Below the pieces are notes generated by a model. The model searched no databases and was not told the origin of the DNA. It worked only from the letters and a program-made list of their open reading frames with translations. Both the position numbers and the translations under genes were made by a program. From the NCBI RefSeq assembly GCF_023898315.1, contig NC_064619.1:299064150-299128149 (forward strand): a stretch of 64,000 nucleotides of DNA. The letters are read 5' to 3'. Of the stretch, positions 1 to 10,214 are shown piece by piece; the first letter of the stretch is position 1, and each line of letters starts with the position of its first letter. The DNA comes from Schistocerca nitens. Lineage: Eukaryota > Arthropoda > Insecta > Orthoptera > Acrididae.

Positions 1-302
1 CTAACAAGGCCACGATTTTTCCATCGTCTAGGGTCCAAACGATATGGTCCGAGCACAGGGAAGGCGCTGCAGGCAGAACGGAGTGTGCCATGCGTCTGGC
101 TTCTACTACTACTCCGCATTCAAAGTCTTTTAATTCCCTTCGTGCCGTCATAATCACGTTGGAAACCCTTTCTCGTGAGTCACCGGAGAAAAAACAACAG
201 CTCCGCCAAAGGACTGCTCTTCTATACCTTGTGTACGCGATACTACCGCCATCTGTACATGTGCACATTGCTGTCCCACGACTTTTGTCATCTACGTGTA
301 TT
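1..302 (-). mobile_element. Tc1-like transposon, end fragment (family 1)
   Basis: Positions 26-68 match 10949-10990 closely (GTCTAGGGTCCAAACGATAT versus GTCTATGGTCCAACCAATAT), so this is another copy of the Tc1-like family seen at 10.2-11.2 kb. After the shared part the copy jumps to the helix-turn-helix end of the element, which implies an internal deletion. The transposase would be on the minus strand. The copy starts outside the window. It carries no open frame of useful length. Confidence 0.55.
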
Positions 303-462
303 ACCGCTTATCACTGGAGTTGTTGGCTGATTCTGTCATGTTTAGCTTAAGAGTGGGGTTGTGGTCAGATGTAACTGATCTTGAAGGGCCAGCTGAGGGT
401 TTTGTGTGATATCACTGACCTGTGGTGGTCTCAATAGGCAAAGGCTTTGTCGCCTATATGTA

Positions 463-1869
463 CACTACTGGCCATTAAAATTGCTACACCAAGAAAAAAT
501 GCAGATGATAAAGGGGTATTCATTGGACAAATATGTTATACTAGAACTGACATGTGATTACATTTTCACGCAGTTTGGGTGCATAGATCCTGAGAAATCA
601 GTACCCAGAACAACCACCTCTGGCCGTAATAACGGCCTTGATACGCCTGGGCATTGAGTCAAACAGAGTTTGGATGGCGAGTACAGGTACAGCTGCCCAT
701 GCAGCTTCAACACGATACCACGGTTCATCAAGGGTAGTGACTGGCGTATTGTGACGAGCCAGTTGCTCGGCCACCATTGACCAGACGTTTTCAGTTGGTG
801 AGAGATCTGGAGAATGTGCTGGCCAGGGCAGCAGTCGAACATTTTCTGTATCCAGAAAGGCCCGTATAGGACCCGCAACATGCGGTCGTGCATTATCCTG
901 CTGAAATGTAGGGTTTCGCAGGGATCGAATGAAGGGTAGAGCCACGGGTCGTAACACATCTGAAATGTAACATCCACTGTTCAAAGTGCTGTCAATGCGA
1001 ACAAGAGGTGACCGAGACGTGTAACCAATGGCACCCCATACCATCACGCCGGGTGATACGCCGGTATGGCGATGACGAATACACGCTTCCAAAGTGCGTT
1101 CACCGCGATGTCGCCAAACACGGATGCGACCATCATGATGGTGTAAACAGAACCTGGATTCATCCAAAAAAATGACGTTTTGAAATTCGTGCACCCAGGT
1201 TCGTCGTTGAGTACACCATCGCAGGCGCTCCTGTCTGTGATGCAGCATCAAGGGTAATCGCAGCCATGGTCTCCGAGCTGATAGTCCATGCTGCTGCAAA
1301 CGTCGTCGAACTGTTCGTGCAGATGGTTGTTATCTTGCAAACGTCCCCATCTGTTGACTCAGGGATCGAGACGTGGCTGCACGATCCGCTACAGCCATTC
1401 GGATAAGATGCCTGTCATCTCGACTGCTAGTGATACGAGGCCGTTGGGATCCAGCACGGCGTTCCGTATTACCCTCCTGAACCCACCGATTCCATATTCT
1501 GCTAACAATCATTGGATCTCGACCAACGCGAGCACTAATGTCGCGATACGATAAACCGCAATCGCGATAGGGTACAACCCGACCTTTATCAAAGTCGGAA
1601 ACGTGATGGTACGCATTTCTCCTCCTTACACGAGGCATCACAACAACGTTTCACCAGGCAACGCCGGTTAACTGCTGTTTGTGTATGAGAAATCGGTTGG
1701 AAACTTTCCTTATGTGAGCACGTTGTAGATGTCGCCACCGGCGCCAATCTTGTGTGAATGTTCTGAAAAGCTAATCATTTGCATCTCACAGCATCTTCCT
1801 CCCGTCGGTTAAATTTCGCGTCTGTAGCAAGTCATCTTCGTGGTGTAGCAATTTTAATGGCCAGTAGTG
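463..1869 (-). mobile_element. Nearly intact Tc1-like DNA transposon
   Basis: A perfect 28-bp terminal inverted repeat (CACTACTGGCCATTAAAATT at the left, its reverse complement at the right) is bounded by TA on both sides (461-462 and 1870-1871), the Tc1/mariner target duplication. The element is 1,407 bp. One minus-strand transposase frame fills the interior. Identical TIRs suggest a fairly recent insertion. Confidence 0.93.
598..1641 (-). pseudogene. Tc1-family transposase with one in-frame stop
   Basis: This cut-and-paste transposase would bind the TIRs and catalyse excision and integration. The reading frame begins MMPRVRRRNAYHHVSDFDKG at 1641, with an N-terminal helix-turn-helix region (SYRDISARVGRDPMIVSRIW). 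It continues in the same frame to the DDE domain: VIFLDESRFCL (first Asp), FQQDNARPHVA (second Asp) and SPDLSPTENVWS (catalytic Glu). It ends RRIKAVITARGGCSGY at 598. The only break seen is a TAA at 1330-1332 within FAR-stop-QPSARTVRRRL, where CAA (Gln) is the likely ancestral codon. Total length of about 347 codons is typical for Tc1 transposases. All three catalytic residues remain. Confidence 0.9.
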
Positions 1870-2145
1870 TAGGACTTTGCGCTTCTGCGTACAAAAAAGT
1901 TACACAATTTGACAGTATCAGTTCAAGTGTGAAAATAAATTATAAAACACTAAACCAGTACTATATTTAACTGTTCTTAAGTACAAAGAGGTACATAATT
2001 AACATAAAATTGGAAGTTGTCACTCCATGCTTCAATCGCAATAGAGTATTAATACAAGATAATAGTATCCTAGTTTCTGTTTATGAGTAACTTTGGGTTA
2101 GAGGATTTTACCTGCCGGTGTTTCCAACTGCTTTGTGTTTCTGGT

Positions 2146-2336
2146 GTCAGCCACTGTGGCCGAGCGGTTCTAGGCGCTTCAGTCCGGAGCCGCGCTGCTG
2201 CTATGGTCGCAGGTTCGAATCCTGCCTCCAGTAGAGATGTGTATGACGTCCTTAGGTTATTTAGGTTTAAGTAGTTCTAAATCTAGGGGACTACCTCAGA
2301 TGTGAAGTCCCATAGTGCTTACAGGCATTTGAACCA
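2146..2336 (+). mobile_element. SINE-A (tRNA-derived SINE)
   Basis: The tRNA-like head has an A box (TGGCCGAGCGGTTCTAGGCG) and a B box (GGTTCGAATCC). It is followed by the family body ending in CATTTGAACCATTT. Flanks TTTGTGTTTCTGGT (2132-2145) and TTTGTGTCTCTGGT (2337-2350) form a 14-bp target duplication with one mismatch, which fits LINE-mediated insertion. Confidence 0.92.
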
Positions 2337-2350
2337 TTTGTGTCTCTGGT

Positions 2351-3630
2351 ATCATGATTTTCAACAGAACTCTTGCGTACTGTACTGCAAATGTGCTCCT
2401 TCAATGAAAATAATAATTACTAATGATTAGAACAGAAAAAACAGTCTTCGTTGCACAAGATAGTTTTATTTAGTTTTCATATGTTGGCTACTGACGCTTT
2501 TCTCCCGTTCTAAGCATCATCAGACAATCTGGGTAAATTACAATTGGTATAAGTGTACATTGCTATTAAAAACAATAATAAATAAATTGAAAATAAGAAG
2601 AGGAAGATGTACACTGATTAGAATGTGGAGCAAAGGGCCACATTTTTGTTTGAGGGGGAGGTGAGGGCTATAAATTTCAATTCTTAAAATATTGCACAAT
2701 AACTGAGCTTACTGATAAAAATTCTCGCCAGTCGTAACCGAGGCGTCGAACGTAATTAATTGTCCCATGGAAGTGGGAGGTAACAGCCAGATAGCCGCTA
2801 CCAATGGTTCATTACATCACCGATAAAATTCTTCTTACTCGTGATCGAGGCTTCAAACGTGATTAAGATTCCGAAGGAACTGGCAGGTAACAGGCAGACA
2901 GTCACTGTCAACGCTTCAAAAAATCATCTAGAAGCAACACGAAAATAGGTAATGACAGTAGGAAAAAGAAAGATGCTAAAGCTTGCTAGGAGTACCTAAC
3001 TTAGGCAAATAGACATATTCAGAGAGCAAAATACACCCATATAATGGCAGGGCTAATACACATTTGTAAAGTGAATGGGCACAAATAAGAATGAAGAAAC
3101 AGCTTAAAGTTTACGTAAAAATATCAAGCAACGAAGTCAGAAGCATCGCAAAACCGGAACTGTGACGGTGATAGCTTACCCATGAAGAAACCGCCCCATG
3201 AACACACATACAGTCTGTTTACATTACTGTGAGCAGGCGCTCTCATCGCGACAACTAGATTGCCAAGCAAGATAGCGAAATGGAAGTGTTTATCGCTTAC
3301 TACGCTTTCGCTGATCACGCAGTAAAACTTCGGCATTGGGCATGATGTTTTAAGTTATTACTTGTGTACTACGAGCAGTATCTGCGTTACATTTTGTAGA
3401 CAGTGTCGACATATAGGACAGAACGTACTTGCAGAATTATATCATTACACGAGACATAGTTCATGGGATATCATATGGGGTCATGAACCTGGAGATGCGT
3501 GAAAAATTAGGATTTTGCGTCTCAAACTATTACGTTGCTACATGCTTAAAGCCAAATATTTAACACATTAACCAACTGGTAGATTAATCAGACATTTGAA
3601 GCTGTTTTATACATGGGAATTCGATTCTTC
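2351..3630. other. AT-rich stretch, no gene recognised
   Basis: About 1.3 kb of AT-rich sequence. The only long-enough frame (70 codons, minus, 3124-3336) has no recognisable motif. Two similar segments near 2718-2790 and 2823-2895 (each with 'gataaaattct', then 'cgaggc', 'aacgtgattaa', 'taacaggcagac' or close variants) suggest an old short duplication. I see no identifiable transposon protein. Confidence 0.5.
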
Positions 3631-3641
3631 AAAGAATCAAG

Positions 3642-4057
3642 CCCGGCAGTTGTGGCCGAGCAGTTCTAGGCGCTTCAGTCCGGAAGCGCGCTGCTGCTAT
3701 GGTCGCAAGTTCGAATCCTACCTCAGGCATGGATGTGAGTGATCTCCTTTGGTTAGTTAGGTTTAAGTAGTTCTAAGTGTAGGGAACTGATGACCTCAAA
3801 TTTTAAGTTCAAAAATGGTTCAAATGGCTCTGAGCACTGTGGGACTCAACTTCTGAGGTCATCAGTCCCCTAGAACTTAGAACTACTTAAACCTAACTAA
3901 CCTAGGGACATCACACACATCCATGCCCGAGGCAGGATTCGAACCTGCGACCGTAGAGGTCTCGCGGCTCCTGACTGTAGCGCCTAGAACCGCACGGCCA
4001 CTTCGGCCGGCAGATGTTAAGTCCCATAGTGCTCAGAGCCATTTGAATCGTTTTTGA
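3642..4057 (+). mobile_element. SINE-A, split by another SINE-A
   Basis: A plus-strand SINE-A (head at 3642-3730, body to 3810) resumes at 4012 with AGATGTTAAGTCCCATAGTG. It is interrupted by a minus-strand SINE-A at 3811-4011. Outer target duplication: AAAGAATCAAG (3631-3641) and AAAGAATCAGG (4058-4068). Confidence 0.92.
3811..4011 (-). mobile_element. SINE-A nested inside a SINE-A
   Basis: A full-length minus-strand SINE-A runs from the tail (AAAAATGGTTCAAATGGCTC) to the head (CGGCCACTTCGGCCGGC). It sits in the 3' body of the outer SINE. The outer sequence is duplicated on both sides as AAATTTTAAGTTC (3798-3810) and AGATGTTAAGTCC (4012-4024). This is a 13-bp duplication, now diverged at three sites. 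Confidence 0.92.
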
Positions 4058-4211
4058 AAGAATCAGGGATGGGACTATAGTTACTAGTTCTGGTTAATCA
4101 AAAAATAATTCGAAACAAAGATGAGTAAATATCGTTAACTTCTGCTAAAATTCTATATTTATTCGTTGCTTACTGGCTGGGGAGAAAATTTGCCTTCATT
4201 TGGATCTCTGA

Positions 4212-4485
4212 AAGGTACACCGCCCAGTCACATTAACGTAACCACCTGTCAAAAGCCCGAAAAACCACCTTTTGCAGCGTGGGCAGCTGCAAGACGTGTA
4301 GGAAGAGAGTCAATGAGGTTCTGGAAGGTAACTACAGGGAAGTGAAGCTATGCCGACTCCAGTGCCGTGTCCAGCTGCGCTAGGTTACTGGTTGAGAGTT
4401 CACATGGCAATCAGCCTTATCGAGGTGGTCCCACAAATTCCCGATTGGCTTCAAATCCGGTGAGTTTGGTGGCTAGGGTAAATGC
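4212..4485 (-). mobile_element. Tc1-like fragment, C-terminal end (family 2)
   Basis: It starts with a TIR-like segment (CAGTCACATTAACGTAACCA, then CCTGTCAAAAGCC). The same TIR closes the fragment at 7238 in reverse. The interior matches the C-terminal end of a Tc1 transposase read on the minus strand, with no open frame left. It stops at about 4485. A piece of the same family resumes at 5961, so this may be one element with a later insertion or deletion. Confidence 0.6.
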
Positions 4486-5417
4486 CCGCGCAGCCACCGT
4501 CGCCGCGACTGCACAGATATCGCTTCGCCGCCCACCCGACACCCCGACCCCTCCCCTCAAAAGTTTGTGTATATATTGTCCCGGCTAGTTAAGAACCATT
4601 CCCTGCCGTGTGGGTCGTGCATAAAACACCTCTGAATCACGTTGTGAATCTAGTCGTGTGAACTAGCAGTTGCAAATTGATCATGTTTTTGCAGAGATAT
4701 GTCATACACTTTCAACCACGACGGATCGAAAGACAGTTTTGTTTTAATTTTTATTACTCTGGAGTAAGATATCAATTGAGTTCCAGTCTATTTTTGCTAA
4801 TTTGTTTCCCTGAGTAATTTGATTTAATTGCTTTAGCAGACTGTATGCATTCGTTGAATCGTATTAAATGTGTTTGTAAAAAGGTTTATCAGCTTCCTTC
4901 AATAAACCTTGAATGATCACAGACATTATTGTTTATGTGCTAGCTGATTATGTAATTTAGTAAACAATGGGAATGTGTCGCATATTTCTGTTTTATTGAC
5001 ACAATTAAGTTCTTAAATTAATGAGAGATGGCACTGGGGGATCAATGAAAGTAGAGTTGATCCTAGTGTGTATTGTTCCGGTATGGTAAGTAAGTCAGTA
5101 CTACATTCCTTCGTGTACCTATCACCAAAGATATGCTTTCCCATGAAACTGTCCTTTGCCATTAATGTCCGATAAATTATAAATATGTCTCTGGGCCTTA
5201 CAATGTCTAAGCTTTTGAATTCTCACGACACGATATTAATTATGGGTTCGAATCCATTCAATGTCTGTTCAGCACAAGTTTAGTGTTTTAACGGGCACTA
5301 TTTTTCACTTCTCGCTTATTAGCCTTGACAGCGAGCGGCAAAGATACTAATGTGATAAGGTCCAAACTATTTTCGGTCCCAATACTCTTTAATAATTCGC
5401 ATACAGCGAATAAAGTC
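4486..5417. other. AT-rich spacer between two Tc1 family-2 pieces
   Basis: About 0.9 kb with a GC-rich start (4490-4560) followed by AT-rich sequence. No open frame, TIR or SINE is recognised. It may be unclassified DNA inserted into the family-2 Tc1 copy. Confidence 0.4.
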
Positions 5418-5419
5418 CT

Positions 5420-5611
5420 CCGGCCGGAGTGGCCGTGCGGTTCTAGGCGCTACAGTCTGGAACCGAACGACCGCTACGGTCGCAGGTTCGAATCCTGCCT
5501 CGAGCATGGATGTGTGTGATGTCCTTAGGTTAGTTAGGTTTAATTAGTTCTAAGTTCTAGGCGACTGATGACCTCAGAAATTAAGTCGCATAGTGCACAG
5601 AGCCATTTGAT
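5420..5611 (+). mobile_element. SINE-A
   Basis: The head CCGGCCGGAGTGGCCGTGCG, the B box GGTTCGAATCC and the family body are present. The tail is cut at AGAGCCATTTGA and runs straight into a different repeat. No clear target duplication. Confidence 0.9.
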
Positions 5612-5960
5612 TTTGGGCGCTGATGACCACGCTGTTTAGCGCCCGAAAACCTCAAACACACACACACGTACACCCAATCACCTCTAATTGACTCCTCCTC
5701 TGAATTTCCTTTTTTTGACGGACACACGTCCAGATCGTCCGCTCTCAAAACTCTGGCATCTCTCTCCCCGAATCCATCACTGCTGGCGGCTCACCTCCAA
5801 CTGCGCAACGCTACGCGCTGTTCACATCCGACTGCCCAACACTACACAAGCGAATATTCCAACAGTGAGTCCAACCAGCCACAGACTGCACACAGCGCAG
5901 TCAGCGATTTTCATACAGAGCGCTACGTGGCGTTACCAACATAAAAACCTAAACAGCCTA
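5612..5960. repeat. Unclassified repeat with CA microsatellite
   Basis: It contains a short hairpin-like segment (GGGCGCTGATGACCACGCTG, then TTTAGCGCCC) followed by AACCTC and (CA)n. A CT-rich block ending at GCGTTACCAACATAAAAACC follows. I recall this combination as a dispersed grasshopper repeat, but the class is unknown to me. The open frame at 5688-6020 has no motif and is probably not coding. Confidence 0.4.
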
Positions 5961-6617
5961 CTTACAATTGTTGCAGAGTGTTTGCTTTCAGTCCAATGGA
6001 GCATGACACGATCTATCTGAAAAGGCCACCTATGGGCACGCAGTGAAAGTCCAGTTGCAAAATTGGCCTAAAAATGCGAGTCTTCGTCACCAATGAACAG
6101 CCGTCAGCATGGGTACCTGTTGTGGAGGGCCATTGCAACAACATGCGCTGCATGTTCGTTGAGACGACACCGTCGGTTGCCTCTTGGTTCATCTGGGTGG
6201 CCAGTTGGACAACAGTTGCACCCATCTATTCGTCGGTACACATCTCCACAGCCGTCTTTCACGCTGTCATCTATGGCCCGTGGTGCACCGTAGTAGCCTC
6301 GGCGGCGTTTCTGGGTAGCGCCACTTTGGCATCCACGGTATACTTCAACCACAACGGCAAGCGAACAGTTTACAAACTTACCCTTTTCGGAAACGCTTCC
6401 ACTCTTGGACAGAAAGCCAATGATCATGCCCCTTTGGACGTCAGATAAACCGCTCCTTCCCCGCTACATGCAACGAATACACTGTTTTCCATGTCCCTGC
6501 AATGAGGTTTATATACCCTCCACTGCTGGTGCTGCCACCTGCCGTCTGTGACTGATTATTGCACGTTAGCGTCGAACATAGCCAGTGGCCAAGTTAATGT
6601 GACTGGACCGTGTAGTA
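5961..6617 (-). mobile_element. Tc1-like fragment, N-terminal half (family 2)
   Basis: On the minus strand this is the DNA-binding half of a Tc1 transposase, ending at a right TIR (AGTTAATGTGACTGGACCGT, 6592-6611). The TIR matches the other family-2 ends at 4220 and 7238. Frames are broken. It lies back to back with a plus-strand fragment of the same family. Confidence 0.65.
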
Positions 6618-6649
6618 GTAAACAAAATGGTCCTTTAAAATTTCTGTGT

Positions 6650-7242
6650 TTACTTGGTACCTTTGACCTTTACTCAACACACGTATTCGCTGCTCTAGCA
6701 CATTTTATGCTCCATCGAAGAGACGGCCATACGTCTGTATGGCGTGAAACGTTTGGAAGCAAAAACCTTGCAACAATCGTCGGTCGGGTCAGTCGGGTCC
6801 AGGCTGGAGGAACGTTTTCGTGGCATTCCCTGGGTGATGTCGTCGTCTTTGAAGGCACAATTGATCAATACATGTATACATCTATCCTTGGGGACTATGT
6901 ACATCCCTACATGCAGTTTGTTTTATCTCTGCGAGATGCCATCTACCAGCTGGACAGTGCAACGTGTCACACAGCTCGCAGTGCTCGTGTGTGGATGAGT
7001 TGGCAGTACTCCCCAGGCCACTAAACTCTCCGAATTTGAAACAGTCGAAAATTTGTGGGAACACCTCGACCGGGCTGTCCCCACCGTAGCTCCTCAGCTG
7101 AGAAACCTGGTGCAACTGGGTACGGCACTGGAATCGGTACGGCTTCACATCCCTGTCGGTACGTTCCAGAATCTTCCTTCCTGGACGTGGTTATTGAGGC
7201 TTTGACAGGTGGTCACATTAATGTAACTGGACAGTGCAATGA
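6650..7242 (+). mobile_element. Tc1-like fragment, C-terminal half (family 2)
   Basis: The plus-strand catalytic half of a family-2 transposase spans segments such as HFMLHRRDGHTSVWRETFGS and FEGTIDQYMYTSILGDYV. These are scattered over frames, so several indels have occurred. It closes with the TIR GACAGGTGGTCACATTAATG (7205-7224). No catalytic set is intact. Confidence 0.6.
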
Positions 7243-7289
7243 ACAAATTACATGATTGAATTTGTGGGTGATATGGGTATATACAGACG

Positions 7290-7530
7290 AGAAATTCTTG
7301 CACACAGGGCTCTCGCCTCTGACAGGAACAATGGCTCTTACCCGACTGAGCATTGAATAAAATTGAGCTCGAATGATAAATGAAGCTACGACATTCCATG
7401 CTGCTTCAGCTCCATGCTTCGTCAATCGTAATGGATGACGTGTAGTGCCACGACAGTCCATCAGCAACCCATGGAAAGATGTTTTCAGTGGGTAAGAGGT
7501 CTGACGAACTTGTTGGCCGGGGTAACAAAC
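7290..7530 (-). mobile_element. Tc1-like relic (family 3)
   Basis: The segment from CTCTGACAGGAACAATGGCT to GAACTTGTTGGCCGGGGTAA has the wording of a Tc1-type transposase end read on the minus strand (GATGTTTTCAGTGGGTAAGAGG is the usual coding context). It is short and degraded. Assigned by resemblance only. Confidence 0.4.
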
Positions 7531-7672
7531 TCTATATCGAGGTAGAGTATGACAACAAAGGCAACAGATCCTGTGTACCTCAACGATGTTAGGCTCGTAA
7601 TCATTTTAAAACACCTTGATGGCTGAAAACGCTCGTGGAATTTGAAAATAAAATTGCAACTGGTGTTGCTGC

Positions 7673-7894
7673 TTGCTTCCAAGTAATTACTACCATTTCG
7701 GACTCTCACCACCACGTTTAACGTACTGGACTGTCTGGGAGCCTTACCAGGCGGGATTAATAGAGGAGACAGAGAAGTTCCAATTAACAGCAGCACGTTT
7801 CTTCATGGTTTCGGTTAGTAAGCGGGAGAACGTTCCTGACAAGCTCATCCAGTTCCAAAGGCCCGCTACAAGAAGAGCTTTCTGCATAAAGTAG
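7673..7894 (+). pseudogene. CR1-type LINE reverse transcriptase C-terminus, old relic
   Basis: The frame reads VWEPYQAGLIEETEKFQLTA followed by ARFFMVSVSKRENVPDKLIQ. This aligns with the younger LINE at 42662-42800 (VWDPYQVGLTEEMERIQRRA, then TRFVTGLFGKRDSVTEMFSK). It is therefore the thumb/C-terminal end of the same LINE lineage, strongly diverged. No RT core or 3' tail is attached. Confidence 0.7.
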
Positions 7895-8099
7895 AGGTTT
7901 GCATAAAGTAGAGATTTTGAGATACCTCGCATATAGCAACGTCCTTACAGTGCGCTCGAGCAAATTTCGCTTCTGGTCTCATCTCCACATTGAGAGGGAC
8001 TTGCTGAGTTCTGTGCACAGGGAAGTCTACAGCCAGCCACAGATCAACATTTAGCTTCCGAGCCACAGCACGTTACGAGCGGGCAGTATTTTCTGGCTC

Positions 8100-8690
8100 G
8101 GCGTCACGGCACCAAAGACGTAGGAGTTCCCCCTTCGGTTGGCTCTCCCTTCTCTCCTCCTGCAAGCCATTTCCCCTCTAACAATAACACCGCCATTGCA
8201 GCACTCCCTTTCTACCGTGATGTTTTATTAATGTAATGACGCTGAGCGCTGAAAAAACCGCGGACAGCGCAGAGCTGCAATTAGAAGCGTGTGCTGCGGA
8301 CGACAAAGGCGCGGCCGACCACAGAAGCCGCCGCCGCCGCCGCCGCCTCCGCCAGCCGCCTCCGTTTTTATACGACGGCCGTCCCGCCCCCGCCCGAGCC
8401 GGTCGCCGAGATATGTAAATCCCGGGGAATTGCTTTAGTGGCGCGGCCGCTCGCTGTAAACCATTCTTGCGCGAACCGTAAAAGGCGCTGGGGTGTTTAT
8501 GAGGAGCTCTTTTGTGGCCGCCCTGGACTATAATAACTGCGCCGCTACCCGGCGGACTTTACGATTAACAGGTGCGCCATCGGCAGGGACGTGTAGGCAG
8601 CTCCACCGAGCTTGGGACGGGGTACTCGCGTCTGCTGCGGGAGACACGGCCTACACCGACCGTCCGAGACTCTGGTACACCCAGGGGCGT
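8100..8690. promoter_or_regulatory. CpG-rich non-repetitive island
   Basis: A GC-rich block with many CpG dinucleotides stands out from AT-rich surroundings. It has (CCG)n runs at 8321-8362, a NotI-like GCGGCCGC at 8442-8449, and AT-rich motifs such as TTTTATTAATG and TTTATGAGGAGC embedded in it. It resembles none of the repeat families here. The overlapping short frames (8236-8696) look like by-products of base composition. A promoter, enhancer or unmethylated island is an inference. Confidence 0.4.
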
Positions 8691-8917
8691 ATCTAGGATC
8701 CGTGGACCTCCACGCTGAACCTGTGGTGCGGGCCCTACCAGCAGAAATTTGTCACAGTTAAACTGCGAAAAACTAGCATTTTAGACTAATTTTTGAATGA
8801 AGAGGCTGTATAACGCAGGGTGTAAGGTTTTGAACGGTGTCCGTTGTCGGATATTTCGTTTTCTCGCCACCTATTTTGCTTTTACAAGATTCATAGTAAT
8901 TATTTTTATAATTATCT

Positions 8918-9114
8918 GCCGCGCGGGATTAGCCGAGCGGTGTAAGGCGCTGCAGTCACGGATTGTGCGGCCGGTCCCGGCGGAGGTTCGAGTCCTCCCT
9001 CGGGCATGGGTGTGTGTGTTTGTCCTTAGGATAATTTAGGTTAAGTAGTGTGTAGGCTTAGGGACTGATGACCTTAGCAGTTAAGTCCCATAAGATTTCA
9101 CACACATTTGAACA
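8918..9114 (+). mobile_element. SINE-B (second tRNA-headed SINE)
   Basis: The head GCCGCGCGGGATTAGCCGAG, B box GGTTCGAGTCC and a body related to SINE-A (GTCCTTAGG, GGGACTGATGACCTTAGCAG, TTAAGTCCCAT) end at TTTGAACA. A perfect 11-bp target duplication TATAATTATCT lies at 8907-8917 and 9115-9125. Its 3' part was later copied into the tandem duplication. Confidence 0.9.
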
Positions 9115-9824
9115 TATAATTATCTCTGAGATATCTAATTAGCCAGTTTCTTTACGTATCGATTCTGGTACGTTTGTAAACACTCTGCGTAACCACTACA
9201 TCAGAAACTTGGTGGTTCTTGGGCAGTTGGTTCTCAGCCAATTACTGGCGTTGGCGGCATAGTTCGCCATAAGCTTCTCGTTTGAGGAGGAAGTCAGCCA
9301 GCGAATGGACTTGAGTGAACAATACTTGGAGTGATAACACGTGTTTTCTACTAGAGCCGTATTAGAAGGAATAGGGTGTTCTAAAAGCGCTGCAGTCATG
9401 GACTGTGCGGCCGGTCCCGGCGGAGGTTCGAGTCCTCCCTCGGGCATGGATGTGTGTGTTTGTCCTTAGGATAATTTAGGTTAAGTAGTGTGTAGGCTTA
9501 GGGACTGATGATCTTAGCAGTTAAGTCCCATAAGATTTCACACACATTTGAACATATAATTATCTCTGAGATATCTAACTAGCCAGGTTCTTTACGTATC
9601 GATTCTGGTACGTTTGTAAACACTTCGCGTAACCACTGCATCAGAAACTTGGTGGTTCTTGGGCAGTTGGCTCCCAGCCAATTACATGCGTTGGCGGCAT
9701 AGTTCGCCATAAGCTTCTTGTTTAAGGAGGAAGTCAGCCAGCGAATGCACTTGAGTGAACAGTACTTTGAGTGATAACACGTGTTTTATACTAGAGCTGT
9801 ATTAGAAGGAATAGGGTGATCTAA
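8948..9824 (+). repeat. 440-bp tandem duplication
   Basis: The block 8948-9387 is repeated head to tail at 9388-9824 with a constant offset of 440 bp and roughly 95% identity by eye. It covers the SINE-B body from its CGCTGCAGTC onward plus about 270 bp of flanking DNA (through AGAAGGAATAGGGTG). The second copy lacks the SINE head, so the duplication post-dates the SINE insertion. Confidence 0.93.
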
Positions 9825-9850
9825 TTTTAATTTTTACTCGATGGAGAACC

Positions 9851-10176
9851 ACTCAAAAAAGCACTCCGTCTTCAGGCCACTCGTGGCCTACCGGGACCAT
9901 CCGACCGCCGTGCCATCCTCGGTGGAGGATGCGGTTAGGAGGGGCGTGGGGTCAGCACACCGCTCTCCCGGTCGTAAGATGGTATTCTTGACCGAAGCCG
10001 CTACTATTCGGTCGAGTAGCTCCTCAATTGGCATCACGAGGCTGAGTGCACCCCGAAAAATGGCAACAGCGCATGGCGGCCTTGATGGTCACCCATCCAA
10101 GTGCCGACCACGCCCGACAGCGCTTAACTTCGGTGATCTCACGGGAACCGGTGTATCCATTGCGGCAAGGCCGTTG
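9851..10176 (-). mobile_element. 5S-rRNA-derived SINE (SINE3 type)
   Basis: Read on the minus strand, the head carries the 5S rRNA internal promoter: ACCGGTTCCCGTGAGATCAC, AAGTTAAGCGCTGTCGGGCG, then CACTTGGATGGGTGACCATC. A non-5S body ends at AAGACGGAGTGCTTTTTT. A perfect 13-bp target duplication TCGATGGAGAACC flanks it (9838-9850, 10177-10189). It inserted next to the 440-bp duplication. Confidence 0.9.
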
Positions 10177-10214
10177 TCGATGGAGAACCGTGATTCTGAA
10201 TAATTTGTACGGTG

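Noticed and set aside
2083-2274. Recurring 60-95 codon frames ending VCDVLRLVRFK or GRRFESCLGHGCV (also at 14647, 26935, 49690, 50243, 52313, 54459)
   Set aside because: They are translations of the SINE-A head and body on either strand, repeated because the SINE is repeated.
8236-8696. Overlapping open frames in the CpG-rich island
   Set aside because: Low-complexity Ala/Arg/Pro translations in several frames at once, no motif, no splice context.
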